Origin: Anaerolineales bacterium
Lineage (GTDB): Bacteria > Chloroflexota > Anaerolineae > Anaerolineales > Anaerolineaceae
DNA: 35,653 nucleotides
Reading direction: 5' to 3'
Assembly: GCA_020060485.1 (NCBI GenBank)
Contig: JAGVAB010000119.1
Location: 1-35,653, forward strand
The notes beneath the pieces are model-generated. The model was given only the letters and a program-made list of their open reading frames with translations, was not told the origin of the DNA and did not search any database. The first letter of the stretch is position 1. Each line of letters opens with the position of its first letter. The position numbers and the translations under genes are program-made. This document shows positions 6,052 through 14,709 of the stretch, in pieces.

Positions 6052-7760
6052 TGCACCCTTGTAATCAGTATGCGCTGGAGGTGGTGGAAGGACGCCGGGT
6101 GGTGGGCATGCCGGAGTTTTTGGCATGCCAGCGGCATCTGGACGACCTCAAACGCCAGGGCACTGAGGATTTTCCTTACATCTTCGATGAGAAGCAGGCC
6201 AACAAGATCTACAAATGGTTCACCTTCTGTGTGCATGTGAAGGGCATAAAGGCTGGCCAACCGATTGAATTGGAGCCCTTCCAGGAGTTTGACCTGGGGT
6301 GCATCTTCGGCTGGGTGCATCAGGATACCGGGCTGCGCCGGTTTGAAAAGGCCTATGAACAGATGGGGCGCAAGAATGGCAAGTCCACCATCGTATCCGG
6401 AATAGCGCTGTATCTCATGGCCGGGGATAAGGAAGAGGCACCGGACGTCTTCCCGGCAGCAACGGATAAACAGCAGGCCAGGATCATCTATCAGGATGCG
6501 ATGGTCATGGCGCAGAAGTCTCCCGAGATCCGCAAGCGGTTGAGGATCCGCCAGTATGAAATCAGCCATAAGACAAGGGGCGGCCAGATGCGCCCGCTCT
6601 CCAGGGACACCAAGAACAAAGACGGTCTCAATCCGCATGGCGCCCTGATCGATGAATACCATGCGCACCCCACCAGCGAGATCTACGATCTGTTGTGGTC
6701 TGCGTGGGGGCAGCGATCGCAGGCTCTGATGATGATCATCACCACGGCTGGGCTGCAGGTGGAAAACAGCCCCTGCTACAAGGAATACCTGTATTGTAAG
6801 CAAATCCTGCAGGGAATCGTAGCCAACGATCGCTATTTTGTGATGATCCGCGAGCTGGATGAGAAAGACGATATCCACGACCCGGCCAACTGGATCAAGG
6901 CCAACCCGCTGCGGGCAGCTTCTGAAGAAGGCATTGAGAAGATCAAAGCCCAGCATGATGAGGCATTTGGATCCGGGGACCCGGCAAAGGTGCGCACCTT
7001 CCGGGTGAAGATCCTCAATATCTGGGTGGAAGACCTGCCGCAGGGTTATATCGGGGATCACATCAAGACCTGGAAAGAACTGGCCGTCTCCCGGGAAGCA
7101 TTCCTGGAATTGACCAAGGACCGCAAATGTATTGTCGGTCTGGACCTTTCCAAGAAGATTGACCTGACCGGCGAGGGCTTTATCTTCCCGCTGGATGACG
7201 GGAGAATCGCTGTTTGCGCCCAGGGATTTATCCCGATGGCAGCGGTGGAGCGGCATGAGAAAACCGACCAGGTGCCTTATCGGGATTGGGCGCGGGACGG
7301 CTGGGTGACGGTCACCCAGGGTGAGGTGACAGACTATGGCTTTGTCGAGACGTTCACCTATGACACTGAGCTGGAGAACGGCTGGAATATCCATGAGATC
7401 GTGTTCGATCCCTACAATGCCACCCACCTGGCCAATGATTTCATCGCCGACGGGTATGTGTGTATTGAAGCCCGCCAGGGTGTCAAGACGCTGAGCGAGC
7501 CCACCAAACTGTTCCGGGAAATGATTGCCCAGCGCAAGGTGGTGCACGACGGTTCCCCGGCCCTGACCTGGTGCCTGTCCAATGCGGTCACGGAAATCGA
7601 TTCTAACGAGAACATCAAGCTGAGCAAAAAGAACGCCAGCGATACCCGGCGGATCGATCTGCTGGCGGCCTTGATGAATGCAATGGTGCGCGTGCAGGCT
7701 CTGCAGAACAATATGATCGACCTGAGCGATGCCATCCTGGATGATGAATGGGGTATGTGA
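6051..7760 (+). CDS. Terminase large subunit
   Basis: ATP-driven packaging motor with nuclease, 569 aa. ATPase: Walker A GRKNGKST (106-113), Walker B ALIDEYH (198-204, D201/E202), and the TTAG coupling motif near 231-234. RNase H-like nuclease: GLDLSKKIDLT with D365 and D371, FDPYNA with D453, and a late DTRRIDLLAALMNA segment. All active-site acidic residues appear intact, so the motor should work. It belongs to the HK97-type TerL group that pairs with P27 TerS. The stop overlaps the ATG of a small membrane protein at 7760. Confidence 0.95.
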   Translation: MHPCNQYALEVVEGRRVVGMPEFLACQRHLDDLKRQGTEDFPYIFDEKQANKIYKWFTFCVHVKGIKAGQPIELEPFQEFDLGCIFGWVHQDTGLRRFEKAYEQMGRKNGKSTIVSGIALYLMAGDKEEAPDVFPAATDKQQARIIYQDAMVMAQKSPEIRKRLRIRQYEISHKTRGGQMRPLSRDTKNKDGLNPHGALIDEYHAHPTSEIYDLLWSAWGQRSQALMMIITTAGLQVENSPCYKEYLYCKQILQGIVANDRYFVMIRELDEKDDIHDPANWIKANPLRAASEEGIEKIKAQHDEAFGSGDPAKVRTFRVKILNIWVEDLPQGYIGDHIKTWKELAVSREAFLELTKDRKCIVGLDLSKKIDLTGEGFIFPLDDGRIAVCAQGFIPMAAVERHEKTDQVPYRDWARDGWVTVTQGEVTDYGFVETFTYDTELENGWNIHEIVFDPYNATHLANDFIADGYVCIEARQGVKTLSEPTKLFREMIAQRKVVHDGSPALTWCLSNAVTEIDSNENIKLSKKNASDTRRIDLLAALMNAMVRVQALQNNMIDLSDAILDDEWGM

Positions 7761-7921
7761 TGAGACAGAAAAGAATAGGCGATTACCTTCTATTGATCGG
7801 GTGCGGCCTGCTGGTGATAGCCACCAGCATGATCAGTCGCATTGCAGCTATTTATTTATCCGGTGTGATTCTGGTTGGGCTGGGTGCGATGATCGACATT
7901 GGCAGCCGAGGTGATAAATGA
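7760..7921 (+). CDS. 53-aa two-helix membrane protein between TerL and portal
   Basis: A small gene wedged between TerL and portal with an overlap at each end: its ATG shares a base with the TerL stop, and its TGA (7919-7921) overlaps the portal ATG (7918). The product starts MRQKRIGDYLLLIG, has two hydrophobic stretches (about residues 8-24 and 27-44) and ends IDIGSRGDK. Double coupling and clean hydrophobic pattern argue that it is real. Position between packaging and portal genes suggests membrane placement of head assembly or DNA ejection, but no family is recognised. Confidence 0.7.
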   Translation: MRQKRIGDYLLLIGCGLLVIATSMISRIAAIYLSGVILVGLGAMIDIGSRGDK

Positions 7922-9165
7922 TTATCAGCAACTTCCTCAACAAGGTGCACAGTGATCGCAGCCATTTCCCGGTGCGGATCAAGAATGCCAGCGGGGATAT
8001 TCTGTCCCTGCCGGATCTGTTGGAAGCCTGGGGATTGACCACTTCTTCCGGCAAGACGGTCAATGTGGAGAACAGCAAGAACATCGGCACGGCTTACCGG
8101 TGCATCAATGTGCTTTCGGATGATCTGGCCAAGATGCCCCTGCAGGTTTTCATGTCCAGGAATCGGGGAGAGATCGACCGCATGCGGCCCAACAGTTATC
8201 TGGAGAACATTGCCTGGCTGCTGGAAGTATCCCCGAACCGGTGGATGACGCCGTTTGTTTTCAAGAAAACCCTGATGATGTGGCTGATCTGCTGGGGCAA
8301 TGCCTATGCCTGGATGCCCGCCCGGCAGCCGGGCCAGCGCCGGGAGATCTTCATCCTGAAAGCGGACCGCACCACGCAGATGTATGACCTGCAGGGGAAT
8401 CTGTGGTATCAGACGACCTTCGAGAATGGAGAAATTCATTATTTACCAGCGGTGGAAGTGCTGCACCTGGTGATCAATTCCATCGATGGAATCACCGGCA
8501 GGGCGGTCATCTCCTATGCCCGGGAGGCCTTGGGCCGTCAGGTGGGGGCACGCGAAACCCAGGGCAAGTTCTATGACCAGGGCCTGAATCCCGGTGGAAT
8601 CATGTGGATGAATGGCGAGGTCAAGAAAGAAGCCCGTGACAAGGTGCGCGATTCGTATGCCGAGGCAATGAGCGGATCGGGCAATGCCTACCGGCTGGCC
8701 GTGATGGACAACAAAGTGGCCAAGTTTGAAACGATCACCATGAAACCAGTGGATGCCCAGTTCCTGGAAAGTATCCAGGATAACGACCTGGAGATTGCCA
8801 ACTTCTTCGGCATGCCGCTGTACAAGCTCAACATGGGCAAGCAGAGCTACAACAGCAACGAGCAGCAGAATCTGGATTACCTGACCACCACCCTGGACCC
8901 GTACCTGGTGCAGTTTGAACAGGCAGCGGCATTGAGCTGGCTGAGCGAAGAAGAACAGAACTATATGTACTTCCGTTTCAACCGGGATGCCCTGCTGCGC
9001 ACGGATGCCAAGACCCGGGCTGAATATCTTGAAAAGAAGATCTTTTCCGGGCAATTATCCCCGAATGAAGCCCGGGCGATTGAAGACATGCCCGCCTTCA
9101 ACGGCGGCGATGATCGTTATATTCCGAAAAATATGGGAAAGATTGGAGGCATACCCAATGCGTAA
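7918..9165 (+). CDS. HK97 family portal protein
   Basis: A 415-aa protein forming the dodecameric ring at the capsid vertex through which DNA enters and leaves. Typical features: NIGTAYRCINVLSDDLAKMPLQVF near residues 56-78, the WGNAYAWM segment, then MKPVDAQFLESIQDNDLEIANFFGMPLYKL and QNLDYLTTTLDPYLVQFEQA, the conserved core of the family. Length is normal. It overlaps the small upstream gene by 4 bases and the downstream protease gene by 8. Confidence 0.93.
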   Translation: MIISNFLNKVHSDRSHFPVRIKNASGDILSLPDLLEAWGLTTSSGKTVNVENSKNIGTAYRCINVLSDDLAKMPLQVFMSRNRGEIDRMRPNSYLENIAWLLEVSPNRWMTPFVFKKTLMMWLICWGNAYAWMPARQPGQRREIFILKADRTTQMYDLQGNLWYQTTFENGEIHYLPAVEVLHLVINSIDGITGRAVISYAREALGRQVGARETQGKFYDQGLNPGGIMWMNGEVKKEARDKVRDSYAEAMSGSGNAYRLAVMDNKVAKFETITMKPVDAQFLESIQDNDLEIANFFGMPLYKLNMGKQSYNSNEQQNLDYLTTTLDPYLVQFEQAAALSWLSEEEQNYMYFRFNRDALLRTDAKTRAEYLEKKIFSGQLSPNEARAIEDMPAFNGGDDRYIPKNMGKIGGIPNA

Positions 9166-9901
9166 AGAACCTGTGCGAATCATTGAAGGCTGCGCCAAAC
9201 CGCATGAACCCTTCTGGCACTTCCTGAATGTGGATAGCGAAGAGCCGGAAATGGAGCTGTATGGCTACATTTCTGAATACTCCTGGTATGAGGATGATGT
9301 CACCCCGAAGAAGTTCAAAGAAGATTTGGCAAGCAAGGGCGGCGGCAAGCCGATCAAATTACATATCCATTCCGGGGGCGGTGATGTGTGGGCCGCGTCG
9401 GTGATGAAAGCTGCCATTGTGGATTACCCCGGCAAGGTGACCGTGCAGATCGATGGTCTGTGCGCTTCTGCCGCCACGATTGTGGCAATGGCGGGGGACG
9501 TGATCCGCATGCAGGAAAGTGCTTACCTGATGATCCATGATCCTTCCACCATTTTCTGGGGAAACATCGAGGATTTGAAGCAAGCCCTTGATTCGCTGAA
9601 GACCTGCAAAGACGGGATCATCGATGCATATGAGACTCGCACCGGCATGCCGAAAGACAAATTGTCGAAGATGATGACAGCTGAAACCTGGATGACCGCC
9701 CGGGAAGCCCAGGAGATGGGCTTTATCGATGAAGTGATTGCTGGCGCCGGTCAAAAGATGACCATGCCAGCGGCAGGCTTCCAGAATGCCATCCTGAATT
9801 ATGTGAACGTTCCGGCTGCTCTGTTGGCTCAAACCAACGAGCCGGAAGTCAAAAACGAGGCGGCGGAACGTCTCCGCGCCGAAATAAAGCTTCTTGTGTA
9901 G
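9158..9901 (+). CDS. ClpP-like head maturation protease
   Basis: A 247-aa S14-type serine protease that should remove the capsid protein's N-terminal scaffold during head maturation. The oxyanion/strand segment IHSGGGDVWAAS (70-81) is present; nucleophile Ser104 lies in GLCASAATIVAMAGD; His127 lies in YLMIHDPS. The final Asp is not certain by eye. The start at ATG 9158 follows GGAGG (9145-9149) by 8 bases and gives a normal-length protein; longer versions would run through the portal gene. Confidence 0.92.
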   Translation: MRKEPVRIIEGCAKPHEPFWHFLNVDSEEPEMELYGYISEYSWYEDDVTPKKFKEDLASKGGGKPIKLHIHSGGGDVWAASVMKAAIVDYPGKVTVQIDGLCASAATIVAMAGDVIRMQESAYLMIHDPSTIFWGNIEDLKQALDSLKTCKDGIIDAYETRTGMPKDKLSKMMTAETWMTAREAQEMGFIDEVIAGAGQKMTMPAAGFQNAILNYVNVPAALLAQTNEPEVKNEAAERLRAEIKLLV

Positions 9902-9917
9902 AGAAAGGACACAAAAG

Positions 9918-11165
9918 ATGAACCTGAAACGTTTTTACGATGCGGCCAACAAGGCCGAGGCGCGGGTTCAGCAGATCGCCGCGCAAATCAATGACCTGTT
10001 TGAGGAAGGTCAAAATGAAGAGGCAATGGCACTTCGGCCTCAACTGGATGAGGCCAAGGCCGCTGCCAAGGAAGCCAGCCAACTGTATCTTTCCATGATG
10101 GCAGCCACCACCAGCGAGATCGACCCGGCCCAGCGTTTTGTGCCTGCTGGCGGGGATCCGGAACCGCAGGCGGTGAAAGACCTGCGCGCCACGCCGGAAT
10201 ATATGAAGGCTTTCTTCAATGCCTTCAAGGCCGGTGTTTCTCCCAAGAGCATCGCCAGCGGCATGCACCGGGCTGAGTCCTACAAGCCGTTGCTGGATGC
10301 CCTGACTGAGACGGGTGGTGATCCGGTCGGTTCCGAAGGCGGCTTTGTGCTGCCGATCGACTTTGACAACATGATCCATGAGATCACCCGCCAGTTTCTT
10401 GATCTGTCAAATTATGTCAATGTCGAGGAAGTGCGGACCTACTCCGGTTGGCGGGCGATTGAGTTGAATACAGCTGCCCTGCCGTTCGCGGTGTTGACCG
10501 AGAACGAAGACATGGACGAAACCGAGAACCCGGCATTCAAGAAGATCGAATATACGATCAAGGATTATGGTGGTTATATCCCGGTGACCAATGATTTGCT
10601 GGCGGATACACCGGTGGCGATCATGAGTTACTTGTCGAAGTGGATGGGCAAGAAGGTGGTATTGACCAACAACAGCCTGATCCTGGCGATCATCAATGCC
10701 TTGTCCCCGGTCAACGTTCCCGATTCCAAGAAGTTGATGGAAGCAATGAAGACCGTACTCAACAAGACGCTGGACCCGGATATCAGTGTTTCGGCCAACA
10801 TCTTTTGCAACCAGACCGGCTTTGACTTGCTGGATCAATTGGTGGACGGCACCGGGAGGCCGCTGTTGCAGCCCGATCCGACCAATGCAACCCAGATGTT
10901 CTTCAAAGGGCGCAGAGTGGTGCTGTTGGCAGACCGGCTGTGGCCAAACCTGACTGAAGGCGGCAACTTTACGCGCGTTGCGGTGGGTGACGGCCGTGAG
11001 CTGATGACCTTCTTCCGCCGGGCGGGCTTTGAAATGGCTGCAACCACCATCGGCGGCGATGCCTGGCGCCGGAACAACACCGAAGTGCGGGGCATTATGC
11101 GGGCGGATGTGAAGAGTGTGGACACAGCTGCCATGTCGGTGCTCAAGGTGACCATTCCCGGCTAA
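9918..11165 (+). CDS. HK97 family major capsid protein
   Basis: A 415-aa capsid subunit. Residues 1-70 are highly charged and helical (ANKAEARVQQIAAQINDLFEEG), the delta domain used as internal scaffold and cut off by the neighbouring protease. The HK97 fold follows: GGFVLPIDFDNMIHEITRQF near 143-163, a central TENEDMDETENPAFKKIEYTIKDYGG, and a C-terminal GDGRELMTFFRRAGFEMAAT. Length with scaffold is typical. AAAGGA (9904-9909) lies 8 bases before ATG 9918. Confidence 0.94.
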   Translation: MNLKRFYDAANKAEARVQQIAAQINDLFEEGQNEEAMALRPQLDEAKAAAKEASQLYLSMMAATTSEIDPAQRFVPAGGDPEPQAVKDLRATPEYMKAFFNAFKAGVSPKSIASGMHRAESYKPLLDALTETGGDPVGSEGGFVLPIDFDNMIHEITRQFLDLSNYVNVEEVRTYSGWRAIELNTAALPFAVLTENEDMDETENPAFKKIEYTIKDYGGYIPVTNDLLADTPVAIMSYLSKWMGKKVVLTNNSLILAIINALSPVNVPDSKKLMEAMKTVLNKTLDPDISVSANIFCNQTGFDLLDQLVDGTGRPLLQPDPTNATQMFFKGRRVVLLADRLWPNLTEGGNFTRVAVGDGRELMTFFRRAGFEMAATTIGGDAWRRNNTEVRGIMRADVKSVDTAAMSVLKVTIPG

Positions 11166-11235
11166 GCCATATTCGACCAAAAGATGAGCCGGGCGGCTGG
11201 CAATGGCCGCTCGGCGCAAAAGAAAGAGGTGTTCG

Positions 11236-11859
11236 ATGCAGTATGTAACTGAAAACTATATGGAGCGCGGCGGCGGCAGGTGGATGCTGGGCGGCACGAT
11301 AGACCGACCAGGGGCTCCTGAATTGCCACTGGCTACGCTGCAGGCGCAGATCGTTCAGCATTACCAGGTAGCACCAGCGGCAGCGGGTGTGGCAACTGTG
11401 CATGCAGCGGTCACCCTGGCAGACGGGGAAGCCATTACGGTTACTGAAAATATCACCAATCCGGATGTGCCGCGGGTGTTGTCCGTAAAGGGCAATGCTG
11501 CGGGAATCACCGGAAACGTGGTGATCAGCGGCACCAATATTGCCGATGAGGAAGTGACCGATAGCATTGCTTTGAACGGGTCCAGTGCGGTGGATGGGGT
11601 GGTGGCTTTCAAGACGATCACATCCATCTTGCTGCCGGCAAGGAATGCGGAAGCTGACACGGTCAGCATTGGCACGACCAAGAAGATCGGCATTGCGCAT
11701 ATCGTGTATAACGCAGCCTGCGTGTTGGTGAAGCTGTTCAACGGCAGCGCCGATTCCGGCAGCCTGACTGTGGATGCGGACGAACTGGAAAAGAACGTCT
11801 TCGCGATCAATGGCACCCCGGACGGGGCAAAGGTGCTGGACCTGTTCTATCTGGCCTGA
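11236..11859 (+). CDS. Virion structural protein, possible capsid decoration
   Basis: A 207-aa protein between the capsid and connector genes. It is rich in Ala, Val, Thr and Gly with alternating beta-type segments (PRVLSVKGNAAGITGNVVISGTNIADEEVTDSIALNG), which resembles immunoglobulin-like or beta-sandwich structural proteins. I recognise no family. The position suggests a capsid decoration protein or head fibre. ATG 11236 with AAAGAGG upstream is preferred to an earlier TTG/ATG extension rich in Arg/Lys. Confidence 0.6.
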   Translation: MQYVTENYMERGGGRWMLGGTIDRPGAPELPLATLQAQIVQHYQVAPAAAGVATVHAAVTLADGEAITVTENITNPDVPRVLSVKGNAAGITGNVVISGTNIADEEVTDSIALNGSSAVDGVVAFKTITSILLPARNAEADTVSIGTTKKIGIAHIVYNAACVLVKLFNGSADSGSLTVDADELEKNVFAINGTPDGAKVLDLFYLA

Positions 11860-11870
11860 TGAGGTGACCT

Positions 11871-12173
11871 GTGGCGAATATCCTTTTGGCTGCTGAGGCA
11901 GCAACGGTTTTGCGAACGGAAAGTACAGACCAGAATATGCTGGATCTGCTGCCACAGGTGGATGCCTATATTGCGAATGCAACCGGGCGGAAATGGGAAG
12001 AGGATGACCCGATCCGCCCGGAAGCGAAGGCTGCTGCCAGGATGCTGCTGGTGATGTGGCATGAGAACCCGGCCATGCTGGGCAGCGGATCGGTGCTTAA
12101 CTTTGGATTGACGGCGGTGCTGGTGCAACTGGAGGCCATTGCTCTGGAAGAAACAGCGGAGGCAGGAACGTGA
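11871..12173 (+). CDS. Head-tail connector protein, gp6-like
   Basis: A 100-aa, mainly helical protein (LLPQVDAYIANATGRKWEEDDPIRPEAKAAARMLLVMWHENP) matching the pattern of HK97 gp6-type adaptors, which form a ring under the portal. The start is GTG at 11871 with GAGGTGA just upstream. The next gene begins at a GTG overlapping this stop, so the neck proteins are translated in a coupled chain. Confidence 0.8.
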   Translation: MANILLAAEAATVLRTESTDQNMLDLLPQVDAYIANATGRKWEEDDPIRPEAKAAARMLLVMWHENPAMLGSGSVLNFGLTAVLVQLEAIALEETAEAGT

Positions 12174-12511
12174 ACCTGAATGGCAAGATCAGCAACCCGG
12201 GTGAGATGCGCACGAGAATCGTGCTCAAGAAGCGCACCGTGACCAAGGCCAGCGGCTTTCAATCGGTAACACCGGTCGTCGTGGCTACGGTGTGGGCGAA
12301 GTGGATCAATGCGCATGGCTCCGAAGTGTGGGCGGCGCAGGCGGCGCAAGCGGTGCAGACCGCCACGGTGCTGATCCGGTATCGCAGCGACGTGGATACC
12401 ACGTACCTGGTGGAAAAAGGCGGGCAGGATTGGGAGATCGTCGCGGTGGACAACATCCAGGAACGGAATGAATACCTGGAACTGAAGGTCAGACTGGTGA
12501 CGGCTGGGTGA
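12170..12511 (+). CDS. Head closure protein, SPP1 gp16-like
   Basis: A 113-aa beta-rich protein. NPGEMRTRIVLKKRTVTKASGFQSVT, a central VWAKWINAHGSEVWAA and the ending NIQERNEYLELKVRLV are the usual landmarks of the phage head-closure family, which plugs the connector after packaging. It starts at GTG 12170, overlapping the connector stop. Confidence 0.85.
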   Translation: MNLNGKISNPGEMRTRIVLKKRTVTKASGFQSVTPVVVATVWAKWINAHGSEVWAAQAAQAVQTATVLIRYRSDVDTTYLVEKGGQDWEIVAVDNIQERNEYLELKVRLVTAG

Positions 12512-12515
12512 TGCA

Positions 12516-12917
12516 ATGGTTGTGAGAGTGAGTTTCTCGATGAAAGGCTTTGACGAGTACTTTGAAAAGCTGGTCAAAGCTGGCAGAGACATTGATGCAG
12601 CGGCGGACCGGGCCAATGTGGCTGCCGGGGATGTGATCCTGGAGGGCATGGAAGAACTGGTGCCGCGGGATACGGAAAACCTGGCGGAACATTTGGAGCG
12701 ATCTGAGCCGGAGGTGGACGGGAATTATCACTCGGTGAACGTGGGCATGCAGAAGACCCCAAAGCCGGATGCCGATACTGCCCGCTATGGAAATGTTCAG
12801 GAGTATGGATCGGCCAGGACACCGGCACAGTCTTACATCCGCGCCGGGTTTGACCGCAAGCGGAGCAATGCCCGCAAAGCGCAGAAGGAATCGTTGAAGA
12901 AGGATGGCGCCCTATGA
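12516..12917 (+). CDS. HK97 gp10-like tail completion protein
   Basis: A 133-aa protein of the gp10 family: SMKGFDEYFEKLVKAGRDIDAAADRANVAAGDVILEGMEELVPRDTENLAEHL is the conserved N-terminal half, and YGNVQEYGSARTPAQSYIRAGFD the C-terminal signature. It joins the head-neck complex to the tail. The ribosome site before ATG 12516 is weak; ATG 12540 is an alternative. The stop overlaps the next start by 4 bases. Confidence 0.85.
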   Translation: MVVRVSFSMKGFDEYFEKLVKAGRDIDAAADRANVAAGDVILEGMEELVPRDTENLAEHLERSEPEVDGNYHSVNVGMQKTPKPDADTARYGNVQEYGSARTPAQSYIRAGFDRKRSNARKAQKESLKKDGAL

Positions 12918-13261
12918 GCATTTATGACCTGGTGGATGGCGCCCTGGCCGGTCTGGGCGTGCCGTATGCAGCCGGTCAATTCCTGACAGAATCACCCAGC
13001 GCACCGCTGCCGGACCTGTTTTTGGTGAGCACGGTGGTGAGTGATGTATCGGAACAGACGGCTGATGATGAAGAGCAGCTGCGATTCTACCGGGTGCAGA
13101 TCGCGGTGTTTTGCAGAAACGGCCTGGCCGGCCTGCCGGATGTGGATACGGCAATGAAGGCGGCCGGGTTCAAGAAATCCAGCGGGCGGGAAATACCATT
13201 TGACCGGGATACCGGGCATTATGGTCTGGCCCAGGATTACACAATTCTTTTAGGAGAGTGA
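12914..13261 (+). CDS. Tail terminator / completion protein
   Basis: A 115-aa protein in the slot where tail terminators (DUF3168 or gp17-like) occur, immediately before the tail tube gene. It begins MSIYDLVDGALAGLGVPYAAGQF and contains EEQLRFYRVQIAVFCRNGLAGLPDVDTAMKAAGFKKSSGREI, a pattern shared with such proteins (measuring-type mixed alpha/beta). It would cap the tail tube and fix its length with the tape measure. Role assigned from position and pattern. Confidence 0.7.
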   Translation: MSIYDLVDGALAGLGVPYAAGQFLTESPSAPLPDLFLVSTVVSDVSEQTADDEEQLRFYRVQIAVFCRNGLAGLPDVDTAMKAAGFKKSSGREIPFDRDTGHYGLAQDYTILLGE

Positions 13262-13264
13262 GAC

Positions 13265-14185
13265 ATGTCAAATGTGAATCAAGAGGAGTACAAATCGCGG
13301 GTAGGGTTGAAAGACCTCTACATTGCAGCGATTGAGCAGGATGATGCCAATGGTTATGTGACAGGGATGCCAGAATATCTGGCGCCAGCCGCAGAAGCAT
13401 CGGCCTCCCCGGCGGTCAACCGCCAGACGCAGTATGCAGATGACCGGCCGTTTGACACCATGTCGGCAGAAGGGGAAACCGAGCTGCAACTGACGGTGAC
13501 CAATGTGCCACTGGAAGTGCTGGCGAAAATCGCAGGGCGGGTGTTCGACGCCCTGAGCGGGCGGATGTTTGACAATGCCGGCACGCCCGGCTATTTTGCC
13601 CTGGGATTCCGGTCCAGGAAATCCAACGGCAAATACCGCTATTACTGGTTCCTCAAAGGGCGGTTTGATATGCCAGGTGAGGAATTTGCCAGCCAGGGCG
13701 ATTCGCCAGACCCCAAACCGGTGAAATTGACCTACACGGCGGTGAAAACCAGCAAGGAATGGGCGTTGAGCGAGAGTGTGACCGATGGGGTGAAGCGGAT
13801 TGTGGGCGATGAAGACACCACCAATTTTTCTGCCACCGGCTGGTTCAACCAGGTGCAGACCCCGGCAGTGCTCATTCCGGCAGCTTTGACGCTGTCTTCC
13901 AGCGTGCCGGCAGATGAAGCGACCGGTGTGGCAGTGGCGGCCAACCTGTCATTGAGCTTCAACAATGCCCTGGCAACCGGTTCGGAGAATCATGTGAGCC
14001 TGCTGGATGATGACAACGCCCCCGTGGCAGCCGCGGTTACTCTGTCCGAGAATCGCAAGACCATCGCTATTGACCCGACGGCCAGCCTGGATGCTGCCAC
14101 GGTGTACACGCTGGTGATGGCTGGCGTGAGGGATGTTTATGGTCAGCATTACAGCGGCACGATCAGCTTCACAACTGCGGAATAA
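13265..14185 (+). CDS. Major tail tube protein with C-terminal Ig-like domain
   Basis: A 306-aa protein. Residues 1-195 form the tube subunit of phi13-type siphophages (VGLKDLYIAAIEQDDANGYVTG at the start, and GFRSRKSNGKYRYYWFLKGRFDMPGEEFASQGD in the middle). Residues about 205-306 are a separate Ig-like domain with the Big_5 pattern SSSVPADEATGVAVAANLSLSFNNAL ... DATTVYTLVMAGVRDVYG-like ending, probably displayed on the tail surface where it could bind cell surfaces weakly. AGGAGAG precedes ATG 13265. Confidence 0.88.
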   Translation: MSNVNQEEYKSRVGLKDLYIAAIEQDDANGYVTGMPEYLAPAAEASASPAVNRQTQYADDRPFDTMSAEGETELQLTVTNVPLEVLAKIAGRVFDALSGRMFDNAGTPGYFALGFRSRKSNGKYRYYWFLKGRFDMPGEEFASQGDSPDPKPVKLTYTAVKTSKEWALSESVTDGVKRIVGDEDTTNFSATGWFNQVQTPAVLIPAALTLSSSVPADEATGVAVAANLSLSFNNALATGSENHVSLLDDDNAPVAAAVTLSENRKTIAIDPTASLDAATVYTLVMAGVRDVYGQHYSGTISFTTAE

Positions 14186-14195
14186 GAGGTGAACG

Positions 14196-14510
14196 ATGGC
14201 AGGCACCCCGATCACAATCGCACTATATGATGTTGACAATGAAAAAATTGGTGAGTTCAGCCGCACGATCATTCCGTGGGGCATTCTCAAGCGGGCTGTG
14301 CGTCTTTCCAAGACGATGAACAAGGAAGACCCCAGCGAAGAGGATATGGATGCCCTGGCAGGCCTGGTGGTGGAAATCTTTGGCCGTCAGTTCAGTGTGG
14401 AAGACCTTGACAACGGGGCAGATGTTTCGGAGATGATCGGCGTGTTGACGGCGGTCATGAGCAAAGCCAATGCCATTATGCCAAACCCTACGAAACCGGC
14501 GGGGAAATAG
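14196..14510 (+). CDS. Tail assembly chaperone, short form (gpG-like)
   Basis: A 104-aa protein lying between tail tube and tape measure genes, the place of the lambda G chaperone. It coats the tape measure during tail assembly. Sequence: ALYDVDNEKIGEFSRTIIPWGILKRAVRLSKTMNKEDPSEEDMDALAGLVVEIFGRQFSVEDLDNG, typical of the Gram-positive siphophage chaperone group. Near its 3' end lies a -1 frameshift signal that makes a longer form (separate entry). Confidence 0.85.
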   Translation: MAGTPITIALYDVDNEKIGEFSRTIIPWGILKRAVRLSKTMNKEDPSEEDMDALAGLVVEIFGRQFSVEDLDNGADVSEMIGVLTAVMSKANAIMPNPTKPAGK

Positions 14511-14707
14511 CACCGCCGGAGAGTGAACATGAAACAGACTGGCTGCTGGATGTGGAGCGGGCGCTGGTAGAGCGGTATGGTTGGAGCCTGTATGATATTG
14601 ATCGCACGGACATGGAATCGCTCATTCCTTTTGTGTTTCATTCCGTGTCTGGCAGCCAGAAAAAGAAAACCGTAGAAACCTGCTGTGACCAGGTAGATTG
14701 GTTGTAA
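14196..14707 (+). CDS. Tail assembly chaperone, frameshifted long form (gpGT-like)
   Basis: Slipping back one base at AAACCCT (14483-14489) fuses the first 98 residues of the short form to 72 residues encoded in the -1 frame (14489-14704, stop 14705-14707), giving 170 aa. The -1 frame is open throughout and codes for ETDWLLDVERALVERYGWSL...CCDQVDWL, with normal codon use. No good independent start exists for this segment: the ATG at 14529 is in a different frame and stops after 13 codons. In lambda and relatives the long form recruits tail tube subunits to the tape measure. Confidence 0.85.
14483..14519 (+). promoter_or_regulatory. -1 programmed ribosomal frameshift signal
   Basis: Heptamer A AAC CCT (14483-14489) in the correct zero-frame phase, a 6-nt spacer, then a perfect 7-bp GC stem CCGGCGG (14496-14502) / CCGCCGG (14513-14519) with a 10-nt loop that contains the zero-frame stop. 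All three parts of a -1 frameshift site are present in their standard arrangement. Confidence 0.85.
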
Positions 14708-14709
14708 CG

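Noticed and set aside
5874..7547. 557-codon minus-strand open frame opposite TerS/TerL
   Set aside because: It lies antisense to a clearly functional terminase; its sequence has no recognisable domain and results from G+C-rich third positions.
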